DNA of 11,734 bases from Thiotrichaceae bacterium (GTDB lineage: Bacteria > Pseudomonadota > Gammaproteobacteria > Thiotrichales > Thiotrichaceae): the NCBI GenBank assembly GCA_027030285.1, contig JALVFC010000198.1, positions 1 to 11,734 of the forward strand. The letters run 5' to 3'. The notes beneath the pieces are model-generated. The model saw nothing but the letters and a program-made list of their open reading frames with translations, ran no database searches and was not told the DNA's origin. Positions 1 through 9,144 of this stretch are shown here, one piece after another. A program made the position numbers and the translations under genes. Every line of letters begins with the position of its first letter. Positions within the stretch are counted from its first letter, which is position 1.

Positions 1-1328
1 TGCGAAAAATACAAAAGGAATACCAGGAAAACCTTAAAATTTACAAGCCCGCCTACCCGCTCATGAAAGACCTGCAATATAAAATCAATGAGACTAAAAA
101 AGAGATTAGTGCAGAAATAAAAGCAGAGAGACAAGCACAGCAAGAACAGGTTACTGCCACTCCTGTCACAAACCCGGCAAAAACCAGACTTTTAATCGCC
201 AGAAAAAAAGAAGCCGCATTAAAGGCTGAGCTTGATGCTCTAAAGGAAAAGGCCATTTCAACCAGGGACAACATTATCGAATATCAGGAACTTAAACATG
301 AAGTGGATACCAACCGCACACTTTATGAAAATCTCAGAAAACGACAAAAAGAGATCAAGGTTGCTGGCGGCGCAGACAAAAACAATCTTGCAGTAATAGA
401 TCCAGCAGTAGCACCCTTCAACAAACATAGCCCCAATACAAAACTGAATCTGCTTATTGGCACTCTACTTGGTTTTTTCTCATCTTCTCTAATTGCTTTA
501 CTAATGGGGCATAAGGATGATCGTATCAAGTCTGCAGAAGATATTGCTGCTATCTCTGATCTGCCAATTCTGGGAGTCTTCCCGTTTACCAAAGAGCTAG
601 CTAGAAAAAAGGGGTTTATACAGGTTACAGACGATTCCTCTTCAACCATGGCAGAAGCATTCCGCTCGCTACGTACTAATATGCAGTTTGCCACTGCAGA
701 AGGCATACCAAAAATACTCCACATAACCAGCTCAGAAGCAGGTGAGGGAAAAAGTAATACCTCTTTGAATCTCGCCAGTGTCTTTGCTCAAACAAAAAAA
801 TCGGTGCTACTGATTGATGCTGATCTTAGGAAACCTTCTGTGCATCGTTATCTGCAACTTGAAAATACGACTGGCCTGGGAACTGGTTTGCTAAATAACC
901 TCAAATTAGAAGACCTTGAAACTCCAACTACACTTCCAGGTTTAACCGTGATTGCAGGTGAAGCAATAAAATCCACCCCAGCTGACTTACTCTCAAGTGA
1001 TGAGATGGTTGAGCTGCTTGAAAAGGCATCAGATAAATATGATTTGGTAATTCTGGATTCACCGCCCATCGTCGGTCTGGCTGACTCTCTGGTTCTGGCA
1101 AACCGTGCATCAGCAACACTCTTTGTAGTTGCCAGCCACCAGACCACCAAGAGCCAGCTCGCCAGCGCATTGAAACGTATTCGCATGGGGTTTGGGAATG
1201 TTATTGGCTTTGCCTTCACCAAAACTCGCAAGCAGGAAACATCCAGTTATATTTATGATTATGGCGGAGAACATGCGTTTGCCCACCAAGCACGAAAATC
1301 AGAATTAACCGCGCCTCAGCCTCGCTGA
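1..1328 (+). CDS. Polysaccharide biosynthesis tyrosine autokinase (Wzc/ExoP/EpsB family), 5' truncated, paralog 1
   Basis: The reading frame is open from the first complete codon at position 3, and the residues before the first ATG at 63 (including IYKPAYPLM) align with the internal IYKPGYPLM of the next gene, so the gene begins left of the window and 63 is not its start. Visible in order: the end of the periplasmic coiled coil, the pre-membrane PNTKLN segment, transmembrane helix 2 (about 445-510), then the cytoplasmic BY-kinase domain. That domain has ExxRxxR (E-A-F-R-S-L-R, 654-674), Walker A GEGKSN (Lys codon at 750), Walker A' LLIDADLRKPS and Walker B VILDSPP. The tail carries a short tyrosine cluster (Tyr codons at 1248, 1254, 1260) where these kinases autophosphorylate. 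Family role: an inner-membrane co-polymerase that controls chain length and export of capsule/exopolysaccharide through cycles of autophosphorylation. All nucleotide-binding motifs look intact, so it should be active. The Wzz N-terminal half is not visible. Confidence 0.93.
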   Translation, partial: RKIQKEYQENLKIYKPAYPLMKDLQYKINETKKEISAEIKAERQAQQEQVTATPVTNPAKTRLLIARKKEAALKAELDALKEKAISTRDNIIEYQELKHEVDTNRTLYENLRKRQKEIKVAGGADKNNLAVIDPAVAPFNKHSPNTKLNLLIGTLLGFFSSSLIALLMGHKDDRIKSAEDIAAISDLPILGVFPFTKELARKKGFIQVTDDSSSTMAEAFRSLRTNMQFATAEGIPKILHITSSEAGEGKSNTSLNLASVFAQTKKSVLLIDADLRKPSVHRYLQLENTTGLGTGLLNNLKLEDLETPTTLPGLTVIAGEAIKSTPADLLSSDEMVELLEKASDKYDLVILDSPPIVGLADSLVLANRASATLFVVASHQTTKSQLASALKRIRMGFGNVIGFAFTKTRKQETSSYIYDYGGEHAFAHQARKSELTAPQPR

Positions 1329-1450
1329 TACGTGTATTCACTTTTCGTCGCTTTTTCAAAAGATCCGGGTTGAAGTGTACTATTATATTACTTGAATTCG
1401 ATATTAGTTAACTTTAATTAGCCATTACTGCTATACAGAGCTCCAGAAGA
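1329..1450 (+). promoter_or_regulatory. Intergenic gap between the two kinase genes, possible weak promoter
   Basis: This AT-rich 122-base gap holds no ORF or RNA gene that I can recognise. TTGAAT at 1392-1397 and TTTAAT at 1413-1418 resemble -35 and -10 boxes, but the 15-base spacer is short; TATATT at 1384-1389 is a better -10 without a convincing -35. No clear terminator follows the first kinase gene. The Shine-Dalgarno for the second gene is weak (CAGAG at 1436-1440 or AGAAG directly before the ATG). The gap is long enough for the second gene to have its own promoter, but read-through from the first gene is equally possible. Confidence 0.2.
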
Positions 1451-3757
1451 ATGAAACCACAACAAAGAGATACGCAAATAGTCGCATTTAACAGCTCGAC
1501 AACTATTTCACCTATCGCCCATCAACCGCAGCAACCAGAGTACCCTACTCAGCCTCCTGTAGCTGACCAAAATACTACTGATGTAAGAGATTTACTTGCT
1601 GCTTTGGGTAAAAGAAAATGGTTCATAGCTGGCATCACGGGTCTCACTGCCATTATCGCACTGCTTATTTCGCTATCAATGACTCCCGTCTATCGCGCTC
1701 AGGCCACCATAAAAATAGATCCGAATGAGAGAAATATTGTTGATTACGACATTAATACTGGTGCCAAAGGCTATCAGGAACACAAAGAATATATGCAAAC
1801 GCAGTATAAACTCCTGAAAAGTAGGGCACTTGCAAAAAAAGTTATTGACAAGCTTGAGCTGGAAAGCACTCTGCTCTCAGAAGAAAAAAGCAAAAAAGCA
1901 AAGCCGTTTTATGCTGACTTTATCGCCGAGATCAAGAAGAAAGTCCAGCTGAAAAAAGATGAAACAGGATTGTCTGGTCAACAACAGAAAAAATTACCTC
2001 CGGCTGAACTTGCGTTTCTTAAAAACCTGACCGTTGAACCTGCTGGCAAGTCGCAACTAGTTAACATTTACTACCAAGCAAAAGATCCCGAACTTGCCCG
2101 GTCTATTGTTAACAGCTTAACTACCAACTTTATTCAGATGAATATCGACCGGAGAATTGAAGCCGCCAAAGATGCAGAAAGCCTCCTCAGAGAACAGCTT
2201 GTTTTAGCCAAAGCCAAGCTAGAGGAGTCAGAAGCCAAGCTCGTGAAACATGAGCGGGAAAAACATATCATTAATACCGGAAAGGACAAATCTCTCGTTT
2301 CAGACAGTATTGAAGAAATTAATAAAGCATACGCTAAAGCCCGAAGTGCTCGCATTGAAGCCGAGGCTGACTATAGGCGTCGGGGCAGCTCGTCAGGGCA
2401 GATGAAGACACTGGATAATACCGTTATTCAATCGCTAAAAGCTGAGTTGCAACGTTTACGTAGCAAATATCAGGAAAGCCTGCAAATCTACAAACCAGGC
2501 TATCCTTTGATGCAGGAATTACAAAACCAGATCCGCGTCACGCAAGCCAATTTAAACAAAGAATTGAAACTGGTTAAATCTGGAGCAAACCAGGATCTGA
2601 AGACACGCTATGAAGCAGCCTTGCAAAGAGAAAGAGAGCTGAAAAAAGAGCTTTCCAGAGAAGAAGCACGTGTTTTGGAATCACGTGACCGTAGCTTGGG
2701 ACACAGCACCTTGCAACGTGAAGTTGAAACAAACCGCGAGCTATATGAAGGCCTGCTACAAAGAATGAAGGAAGTTGGTATTGCCCGAAATGTTGGTATC
2801 AATAATATTTCTGTAGTAGATACTGCCTACGCCCCATTTACCAAGTATAAACCTAACACCAAATTAAATCTTGCTCTGGGTATTTTGCTGGGTCTATTAA
2901 CTGGTAGCTTGCTTGCGCTGCTGCTAGAACATGCTGATGACCGGATAAAAAGCGTTGAAGAGCTTAAGAAGCTTAGCCAGTTACCCGTTTTAGGCATTTT
3001 CCCCAATGTCAAACTTAAGTCTAATAAGAACACTCGCCAGGCAGTATTGGTAACTGACCATCCTTCTTCAGCCATCGCAGAGGCATTCCGCTCCCTGCGT
3101 ACCAATATGCTGTTCGCCACCCCTGAAGGTGTTCCCAAATTGTTGCATCTGACCAGTTCAAGCTCTGGAGAAGGTAAAAGTAATACAGCTATTAATCTGG
3201 CGATTGTCTTTGCACAGGCTGGAAAATCTGTACTCATTATTGATGCAGATCTACGTAAACCTTCATTACATAAGTATTTAAAACTTAATAACTCCGTTGG
3301 GCTTAGTAACTATATTAATGAAGAAGTCAGTATTACTGAAATTGAAAGGGAAACAGATTTTCCTGGACTGACAGCTATAACAGCCGGCTCATTTACTGCC
3401 AACCCTGCGGACTTCCTCTCCAGTAATGCCATGCTAAATCTGCTCAAACAGGCTGCGGATGCATACGACCTGGTAATTATAGACTCTCCTCCCGTCATGG
3501 GACTTGCTGATGCCCTGGTACTCTCAAACCGTTCAACTGCAACGCTATTCGTTGTAGCAAGTCACGAAACGGAGAAAAAACACATCTTGGGGGCTATTGA
3601 GCGATTGAAGATGGGATACGGAAATGTCATCGGCTTTGTACTGACCAAGGCAAGAGAAGGTAAAAAATCCGGGTATGGCTATGACTATGATTACGGTGAT
3701 ACCTGGCATGAAGGCAACAACGTTGCCCGGCTGGAACTAAAATCACTAAAATCATAG
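1451..3757 (+). CDS. Polysaccharide biosynthesis tyrosine autokinase (Wzc/ExoP/EpsB family), complete, paralog 2
   Basis: This 768-aa protein is slightly longer than E. coli Wzc (about 720 aa). Order: a Gln/Pro/Thr-rich N-terminal tail (1-42); a Wzz domain with transmembrane helix 1 at about 57-78 (WFIAGITGL onward) running into the periplasmic part (YRAQATIKIDP); long charged coiled coils (about 230-300 and 390-440); the Pro-containing pre-membrane segment PFTKYKPNTK; transmembrane helix 2 at about 472-495; and the cytoplasmic BY-kinase domain. The kinase has ExxRxxR (Glu544, Arg547, Arg550; oligomer contact), Walker A GEGKSN (Lys576), Walker A' IIDADLRKPS (Asp598, Asp600) and Walker B VIIDSPP (Asp678). 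The tail has a Tyr cluster (742, 744, 746, 748), the expected autophosphorylation site. Family role: chain-length control and export of exopolysaccharide with a Wza-type outer-membrane channel and a Wzb-type phosphatase, neither of which is in the window. The start at 1451 is kept because the next in-frame Met (residue 77) would remove helix 1. Confidence 0.95.
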   Translation: MKPQQRDTQIVAFNSSTTISPIAHQPQQPEYPTQPPVADQNTTDVRDLLAALGKRKWFIAGITGLTAIIALLISLSMTPVYRAQATIKIDPNERNIVDYDINTGAKGYQEHKEYMQTQYKLLKSRALAKKVIDKLELESTLLSEEKSKKAKPFYADFIAEIKKKVQLKKDETGLSGQQQKKLPPAELAFLKNLTVEPAGKSQLVNIYYQAKDPELARSIVNSLTTNFIQMNIDRRIEAAKDAESLLREQLVLAKAKLEESEAKLVKHEREKHIINTGKDKSLVSDSIEEINKAYAKARSARIEAEADYRRRGSSSGQMKTLDNTVIQSLKAELQRLRSKYQESLQIYKPGYPLMQELQNQIRVTQANLNKELKLVKSGANQDLKTRYEAALQRERELKKELSREEARVLESRDRSLGHSTLQREVETNRELYEGLLQRMKEVGIARNVGINNISVVDTAYAPFTKYKPNTKLNLALGILLGLLTGSLLALLLEHADDRIKSVEELKKLSQLPVLGIFPNVKLKSNKNTRQAVLVTDHPSSAIAEAFRSLRTNMLFATPEGVPKLLHLTSSSSGEGKSNTAINLAIVFAQAGKSVLIIDADLRKPSLHKYLKLNNSVGLSNYINEEVSITEIERETDFPGLTAITAGSFTANPADFLSSNAMLNLLKQAADAYDLVIIDSPPVMGLADALVLSNRSTATLFVVASHETEKKHILGAIERLKMGYGNVIGFVLTKAREGKKSGYGYDYDYGDTWHEGNNVARLELKSLKS

Positions 3758-3792
3758 CAATACATACTCAGCTCCTGAGATATATTCAAGTC

Positions 3793-3827
3793 ATTGTGCC
3801 AGAAGGTTTTTCTTTTTCTGGCACAAT
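3793..3827. terminator. Perfect 12-bp inverted repeat between convergent genes, probable bidirectional terminator
   Basis: ATTGTGCCAGAA (3793-3804) and TTCTGGCACAAT (3816-3827) are exact reverse complements around an 11-base T-rich loop. The stem lies 36 bases after the kinase stop and 33 bases after the tamB stop, the usual place for a shared terminator. Unlike a textbook intrinsic terminator it has no T run after the stem on either strand; the T-rich stretch is in the loop on the + strand. A smaller hairpin, CTCAG-CTC-CTGAG at 3767-3779, lies beside it. Confidence 0.6.
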
Positions 3828-3859
3828 TCCCAGACTATTACATCCTTTCTGTTCAGGCT

Positions 3860-6800
3860 TTAGCGATCAATATTATAGATAAAATCCAGTCCTTGCTCTT
3901 CCCCTGACTCGGCCTGTAAGGACCACTTGTTGCTTATCTTGTAATCAACAGCAATTTTGTTAAAAGTATCAAATAAACCCGTGATATAGCGTATATATAG
4001 CTTCGGTCCTAACCTTTTTCCTAATTGCAGCTTATTCTTTTTATAATCAGCATAAGTGATGATATTGACATCATCCAGACCTACAGACCCACCAATTCGG
4101 TTCAGGATACTACTGCCACTGCTGATACCCAGTGTTCTCACAGCTTGCACCAATAACTGACTCTGATCTCCTGTCGTGTTTGCCAAACTCTGTCCGGTAA
4201 CCAAATAGCTTAATGCGTCACTCTCTGAGAGTGGCGGATCAGAAAATATAGTTGATTTTGGTTTTTGTAATGTTCCAGCCAGATTAATACCCACTTTTAT
4301 ATCATCAACACTACGTGTTGCACGGATATCCAAACCAGGATTAGCCAATGGACCATGAAAAACCAGCACACCATGCTCTATTGTTAGCCGCTGACCATAG
4401 GCACGATATTCTCCCTCTTTTATTTTTAAGGTGCCACGGGATACAAGCGTATTTTTATTATGTCCAAGATGAAATTTACCTGTTAATTTGCTCGCCAAAC
4501 CAAAGCCATTAAAGCGAATATCTTCCCCTAGCGTAATAACAACATTAGGTAAAATGCGCAACGGCTTTTCTTCATCTTTTTTCTTGTTGCCCACAAACAC
4601 AACATCGTCCGACTCGTAGATGGCCGTCTCCGGGAGTTCAGATAAGCGAATTCGTGCTTTAGGTATATGAAACTTACCTGTTACCTTTGCTAATCTAGGA
4701 GAAATTTCCAAAGCCAGATCTGGTGAAGCATAAACCTGTGCTTCATACGTATTCATAAACAACAAATCGCTACCACGCAACTTTAACTCAGCTCGCCAAT
4801 CATTCAGTTTCTTTATTTGCATAGCTCCATTAATTTTTAATTGTGATGCTTTCACATTAAGCATGCCTTCAATGGTGGCTTCATTGGGTCGAGTTGTTTT
4901 CAGCGACAAATTGATATTGGATAACTCAGTACCGGTATCTGGTACATGTATATGTCCATTCGCCAGCCTGACTTCTCCGCTATATTTCGGGCTGGCTAGC
5001 AAGCCCTTAAAAGAAATTTTACTGCTGATGTCTCCAGTCAAATGGCTAATATCCGGTAAAAACTGCTGCGCCCAGCTCAGGCTCGACACTTCGAAGTTGG
5101 CTTCACCATTTATTTTATGGCGACCTGCTGGCAGATCCAGTGTGATTGTTGAACGGCTCGTGAACTTGCCTCTCTTGTCCAGCAGCACACTTACATCAAC
5201 ATCAACCAGCTTGTCTCGAAAAGTTATTATCACCTTGCCATCACGATAGGCTAGCTTTTCCTTGTCACCATCTTCAGTTTCTATCAGTGCAAAACTATCT
5301 GGCAAAACGATACTGGCAGTACCAAAGACTCCCCGCTGCCGCATAGTCACATCATATGTTGCTGAGGCTTCACCCTTGAAATGCAAGCTTTCAGGTAGCC
5401 AGGGCTCAAGCTGGGCAAGTGGGACATTTACCATTTTACCTTTACTAGCAAAGTGCCCTAAGTTTTCATCCCATGTTGTGTCTGTACACAGGCTTCCCCT
5501 GCTGGGGTTGATAATACAAATTTCTGAGCCTTTAAAAGAATCCTTTGCAATTTGAATATTCACAGGTTTTTGAAGCAACCAGTCTCCCGTTTCTGTATGA
5601 CTTAGTCTGATTTTATTAAGCAGACCTTTCCATTCTGAGCCGAACCAGCCACCTCTTGCGTTTAGCTGGAGATTACCCTGCTTACTTTCAGCTTTTAGAT
5701 GAACCTGATGGTTCTGCAGTGCTCCTTGCGCATCCACACGGGCTGTTTTTACATCAAGACCAGAGATCTTTATATCCTTTACCTCACCCTTAAGATCTAT
5801 AAACTTCTGACTACCATCAAAATCCACCTTTGCTGATGAAAATACGAGATCTTTAGAGTTTAGTTGCTTTACTACAATATTACCCTTACCTAACAACAAT
5901 GATTTTTGCTCTTTTCCATCAAAGTCAAAATCAACCGAAGCAACCTTGAAGTCCTGAAACTGGACATTACGTATTGTTATCTTCCCTTTACCTGCCAATA
6001 AATGACCTTGTGAGCCGGCCTGTAAATCTATATCCGCCTTGTCTATTCGTATCCCTTCTGCCAGCAGCCCCTTTATTTGTAATGTGCCATAGCCTGAAGG
6101 AGCAAATGTGGTGCCAGTCGCCACTCCTTTACCTACAACGCTGCCTTTAAATCCAGGCATTAACTGACCAATATCCTTCGCATCAACATCCCACTTCAAA
6201 TTGAATGGCTCGGTAATCTTGCCAGCCAAAAGCAGCTTGTTTTTATTAGTTTTTATCAAAAATTTATCTGCGCTTAGAATGCTATCTTTTAATGTTACCA
6301 GCCCTGATGCTTCCACAGGAAAACCATTGAGTTCACCACCCATGGATATCAAATGCAGATACGTTAACCATTTTTCACTATCGTAATCATATGATCCACT
6401 GGTATGCAAATTAAAATCCACCTGTGCAGGCCACTCCGGCACAAAATGCCGGGTCCGTATATCCTTCCCATAGATTACAGAATCCCAGATAAATTTGTTA
6501 ACCCATGATATTTCTCCTGATGCCAACAGGTTTCCATCCGAATGTTGCAGATCCAGTGAGGAAATTGTCGCCTTATCATAATCGCCTTGACCTTCAATCT
6601 TAAGGTGACTGTTTCCAAGTATGGGAATATTCCAGTTAATATCTCCGGCAAGCTGATAATTTGTCAAACTTCCCCCAACTTTGACTTCACCCTCAAACTT
6701 GCCAACCTGAATATGTGAATACTGTACCTTGCCATTTGCGCGTATGGCGTGAGGCTGGTCAAAATCTACAGAAACATGGTTAAGCGAAATATTCATGGGA

Positions 6801-7339
6801 GATGCTGCAATAACAGGACTAGCTATTGCTGAGCTAGCGGATAGTTTGTGGTTGAGAATGGCTACTTGCTCTACAGCCATGTCATTAATTTTAAAAAGTA
6901 GCTCTTTTCGGTCTCTAATAACCCTCAACTTGTCTAGTTGTACATGATCAGCCAGCAGATTCAGCGGAATGGGTATGTCGGGAATAACAACTTTATTCGT
7001 TGTCCCTTTTTTTCCCTTAGTAACATATATATTTAATGCTGCCACAGAGAGTTTATTGATATTTAGTGCACTGTTTAAAAACCGGGGTTGCTTAAAATCC
7101 AGTTGTATTTTTTTAAGCTCAATGTGGCTTTTTTCTTCCTTCCATGACAGGGAGTCGATGGAAATACCCTCAAGCAAAGTACCCTTAACACCTTGTATCT
7201 CAAGCCCGATGCCGGCAATATTTACCACCCTGGCCAAACTACGCAACCCCATAGGAGAAGCAACCAGAAAGAATACCAGGATTATCAGCAGCAGCACTAA
7301 CAGCAAAAAATCAGCAAAATAGTGGTGTGCTCCCCTCAT
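3860..7339 (-). CDS. tamB: TamB, inner-membrane-anchored translocation and assembly module subunit (AsmA-like, DUF490)
   Basis: This 1159-aa protein is close to E. coli TamB (about 1260 aa). A single N-terminal signal-anchor helix (about residues 9-28, FLLLVLLLIILVFFLVAS) precedes a very long periplasmic region of repetitive short beta strands. It ends in the conserved TamB C-terminal domain, with the hallmark DPPLSESDALSYLVTGQSL near the end and a final strand GLDFIYNIDR. Cys608 and Cys618 form a close pair typical of TamB proteins and may be disulfide-bonded. Family knowledge: TamB is a periplasm-spanning hydrophobic-groove protein that pairs with TamA, first described in autotransporter assembly and more recently, with YhdP and YdbH, in phospholipid movement to the outer membrane. 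The ATG overlaps the tamA stop codon (ATGA) and the SD upstream is weak, so translation is probably coupled to tamA. The stop is followed by the inverted repeat at 3793-3827. Confidence 0.95.
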   Translation of the reverse strand: MRGAHHYFADFLLLVLLLIILVFFLVASPMGLRSLARVVNIAGIGLEIQGVKGTLLEGISIDSLSWKEEKSHIELKKIQLDFKQPRFLNSALNINKLSVAALNIYVTKGKKGTTNKVVIPDIPIPLNLLADHVQLDKLRVIRDRKELLFKINDMAVEQVAILNHKLSASSAIASPVIAASPMNISLNHVSVDFDQPHAIRANGKVQYSHIQVGKFEGEVKVGGSLTNYQLAGDINWNIPILGNSHLKIEGQGDYDKATISSLDLQHSDGNLLASGEISWVNKFIWDSVIYGKDIRTRHFVPEWPAQVDFNLHTSGSYDYDSEKWLTYLHLISMGGELNGFPVEASGLVTLKDSILSADKFLIKTNKNKLLLAGKITEPFNLKWDVDAKDIGQLMPGFKGSVVGKGVATGTTFAPSGYGTLQIKGLLAEGIRIDKADIDLQAGSQGHLLAGKGKITIRNVQFQDFKVASVDFDFDGKEQKSLLLGKGNIVVKQLNSKDLVFSSAKVDFDGSQKFIDLKGEVKDIKISGLDVKTARVDAQGALQNHQVHLKAESKQGNLQLNARGGWFGSEWKGLLNKIRLSHTETGDWLLQKPVNIQIAKDSFKGSEICIINPSRGSLCTDTTWDENLGHFASKGKMVNVPLAQLEPWLPESLHFKGEASATYDVTMRQRGVFGTASIVLPDSFALIETEDGDKEKLAYRDGKVIITFRDKLVDVDVSVLLDKRGKFTSRSTITLDLPAGRHKINGEANFEVSSLSWAQQFLPDISHLTGDISSKISFKGLLASPKYSGEVRLANGHIHVPDTGTELSNINLSLKTTRPNEATIEGMLNVKASQLKINGAMQIKKLNDWRAELKLRGSDLLFMNTYEAQVYASPDLALEISPRLAKVTGKFHIPKARIRLSELPETAIYESDDVVFVGNKKKDEEKPLRILPNVVITLGEDIRFNGFGLASKLTGKFHLGHNKNTLVSRGTLKIKEGEYRAYGQRLTIEHGVLVFHGPLANPGLDIRATRSVDDIKVGINLAGTLQKPKSTIFSDPPLSESDALSYLVTGQSLANTTGDQSQLLVQAVRTLGISSGSSILNRIGGSVGLDDVNIITYADYKKNKLQLGKRLGPKLYIRYITGLFDTFNKIAVDYKISNKWSLQAESGEEQGLDFIYNIDR

Positions 7340-9135
7340 AGATCAGGCCCTATACTCAAGTGGATATGAAAATCTTTGGTATCACCATCTGGAACGCCAA
7401 TATCAAAGCGCACCGGGCCTATTGGAGAACGCCAGCGCACACCAGCACCCACGCCCACCTTAAAGTCACTGGTTGCTATATCATCAAAGGCGTTACCTGT
7501 ATCAACAAAAGCAGCAATGCTCCATTTCTCATAAACGGGATACTCATACTCTGCACTGAATTCAAGCAAATGTTTGCCACCAATAACCTTGCCTTCGTTA
7601 TTGATTACCCCGAGAGACTCAAAATCATAACCTCTGATACTATTTATACCGCCAGCAAAGAAGCGTAGATCTTTTGGTAAGTTATCAAGGCGATCCCCAA
7701 AAGTAGTTCCCAGATCTGTCCTTAGTAAAACACGTCCTTTGCCTAGTCCATGTATATATTTGCCATGGGCTTTTAACTGCAATACCGATGCGTCACTAAG
7801 TAGCTTATTTAAGGCACCCTCAGCATTCAATCGTACCCGCCAGCCCTTTCTGGGGAAGATATAATTATCCGAATGTACTTTTGCATACTGAACTCCAAAC
7901 AGTGTCAAACTGGATTTTGTTGAAGACTCCCCTTTAACACGGGTTTTATCTGATAAATGAAAGATTGATAATTTACGCTTCCAGTCACCTCTTCCCAAAC
8001 TGGACAAAATGGCACCGACTTTTATACTCTCACTAATAACATCATCATTTTCTTCCTGTTTAACACTGATGCTATAGACAAGATTATTTTTTTCCGGGTT
8101 TTTTTTGGGGATGAGCAAGCTACTCGTTATTTCATTAATTCTTTGCGACAACCCCACAGCCAAACTCAGCTTTTTCCCTGCTGACCCTGTCCAGCGCCTG
8201 TCCAGGCTAATACGGCCACGAAAGCCTGTATCAGTGCCATATCCCATTTTTAATTTATAGTGGTCTCTTTTAGCTGAAACTAACGTTATTGTTATTGGGA
8301 TTGTTGCCTGCTTTGCCTGCTCATAATCCGCCTGCACGCTAACCGATGAATAGTATCCACTATTCTGTAATAGCTGCTGTTGCTCGATCAAACCTTCTGC
8401 ACTAAAAAAGTCCCCTTTTTTTAGTAAAATATACCGCCCCACATAGTCCTTTCCCAGCACCTCCTGGTGAACACTGATCTGCCCGTAACGAAATCGCTTC
8501 CCCGTGTCAAAATACACACTGACATCGGCCATATTTTTCTTTAAATCGACGAGAATTTCTTTTTTTATGAATTTTGCTGCCAAATATCCCTTTTCCTGGG
8601 CAGCGTTTGTAAGGCTTGATTTAAAATCTTTATATTTTAGATGATTGAGAACATCACCTGACTTATAGGGTAACGGTAATTCCTGGAAATCAGGCGTCTG
8701 GCTACCAGCCCCCGTAATTTTTATATCCAGCTTATTCACCCGTACTGCTGGTCCCTTATCGATATGTGCCTCAACCAGCCAGCATTGGTTTATTTTTTTA
8801 ATTAAGAATGATGTTCTGGAATGATAATAGCCTAATGCCTTGGCTGCTTTTTCAATTTTTTTTCTGACCGTCCGCTGATAGCGCTGGAGGACTTCCTCAT
8901 CCGCAGAACACTCTGGCTTAAAAGCAGGCAGACGTGCCTCAATATTTTTCCTCAATACGCCTTTTACCCCTGCCAACGCAATACGTGTAAGATGCTCCCT
9001 TTTATCATCTTTACGAATAGGCTCCCTCGAATCAGCAGACACTACGTGAGTCTCTCCCATAGCATTTGCCAATACACTAAGTTGCAACAACAGAAGCATC
9101 CCTGCGTACGAACTGGTGAGTTTAATAATTGACAC
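7336..9135 (-). CDS. tamA: TamA, outer-membrane Omp85/BamA-family translocation and assembly module subunit
   Basis: From a GTG at 9135 the protein is 599 aa (E. coli TamA 577). Order: signal peptide with hydrophobic core ending LSVLANA, then three POTRA domains (about 48-127, 131-209, 214-289), then a 16-strand barrel (about 292-599). The barrel has the Omp85 L6 motif in LRFFAGGINSIRGYDFES (RGY at 501-503), the penultimate strands GVGAGVRWRSPIGPVRFDI, and a C-terminus SIGPDL like the GLGPEL of E. coli TamA. POTRA1 has one Cys before the GYY motif and one in QCWLVE, a probable disulfide. The frame stays open to an ATG at 9264, but that start would overlap dacB by 89 bases and put about 43 Cys- and Arg-rich residues before the signal peptide. 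The GTG has AAGGAAG 9 bases upstream and sits 40 bases after the dacB stop. It partners with TamB, whose ATG overlaps this stop. Confidence 0.94.
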   Translation of the reverse strand: MSIIKLTSSYAGMLLLLQLSVLANAMGETHVVSADSREPIRKDDKREHLTRIALAGVKGVLRKNIEARLPAFKPECSADEEVLQRYQRTVRKKIEKAAKALGYYHSRTSFLIKKINQCWLVEAHIDKGPAVRVNKLDIKITGAGSQTPDFQELPLPYKSGDVLNHLKYKDFKSSLTNAAQEKGYLAAKFIKKEILVDLKKNMADVSVYFDTGKRFRYGQISVHQEVLGKDYVGRYILLKKGDFFSAEGLIEQQQLLQNSGYYSSVSVQADYEQAKQATIPITITLVSAKRDHYKLKMGYGTDTGFRGRISLDRRWTGSAGKKLSLAVGLSQRINEITSSLLIPKKNPEKNNLVYSISVKQEENDDVISESIKVGAILSSLGRGDWKRKLSIFHLSDKTRVKGESSTKSSLTLFGVQYAKVHSDNYIFPRKGWRVRLNAEGALNKLLSDASVLQLKAHGKYIHGLGKGRVLLRTDLGTTFGDRLDNLPKDLRFFAGGINSIRGYDFESLGVINNEGKVIGGKHLLEFSAEYEYPVYEKWSIAAFVDTGNAFDDIATSDFKVGVGAGVRWRSPIGPVRFDIGVPDGDTKDFHIHLSIGPDL

Positions 9136-9144
9136 TACTGCTCT

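Noticed and set aside
63..65. ATG at 63 as the start of the first kinase gene
   Set aside because: The frame is open back to position 3 and the upstream residues align with the interior of the second kinase, so this Met is internal and the gene is cut by the window edge.
1329..1450. Terminator or attachment site between the kinase genes
   Set aside because: Only very short complementary stretches (such as CTTTT with AAAAG) are present, with no stem plus T run and no flanking repeats.
4863..5249. 128-codon + strand ORF inside tamB
   Set aside because: It lies fully antisense to strongly conserved tamB coding sequence, and its residues show no domain; it is a shadow frame.
7360..7668. 102-codon + strand ORF opposite the TamA barrel end
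   Set aside because: It is antisense to the conserved RGY and C-terminal strand region of tamA and shows no recognisable domain.
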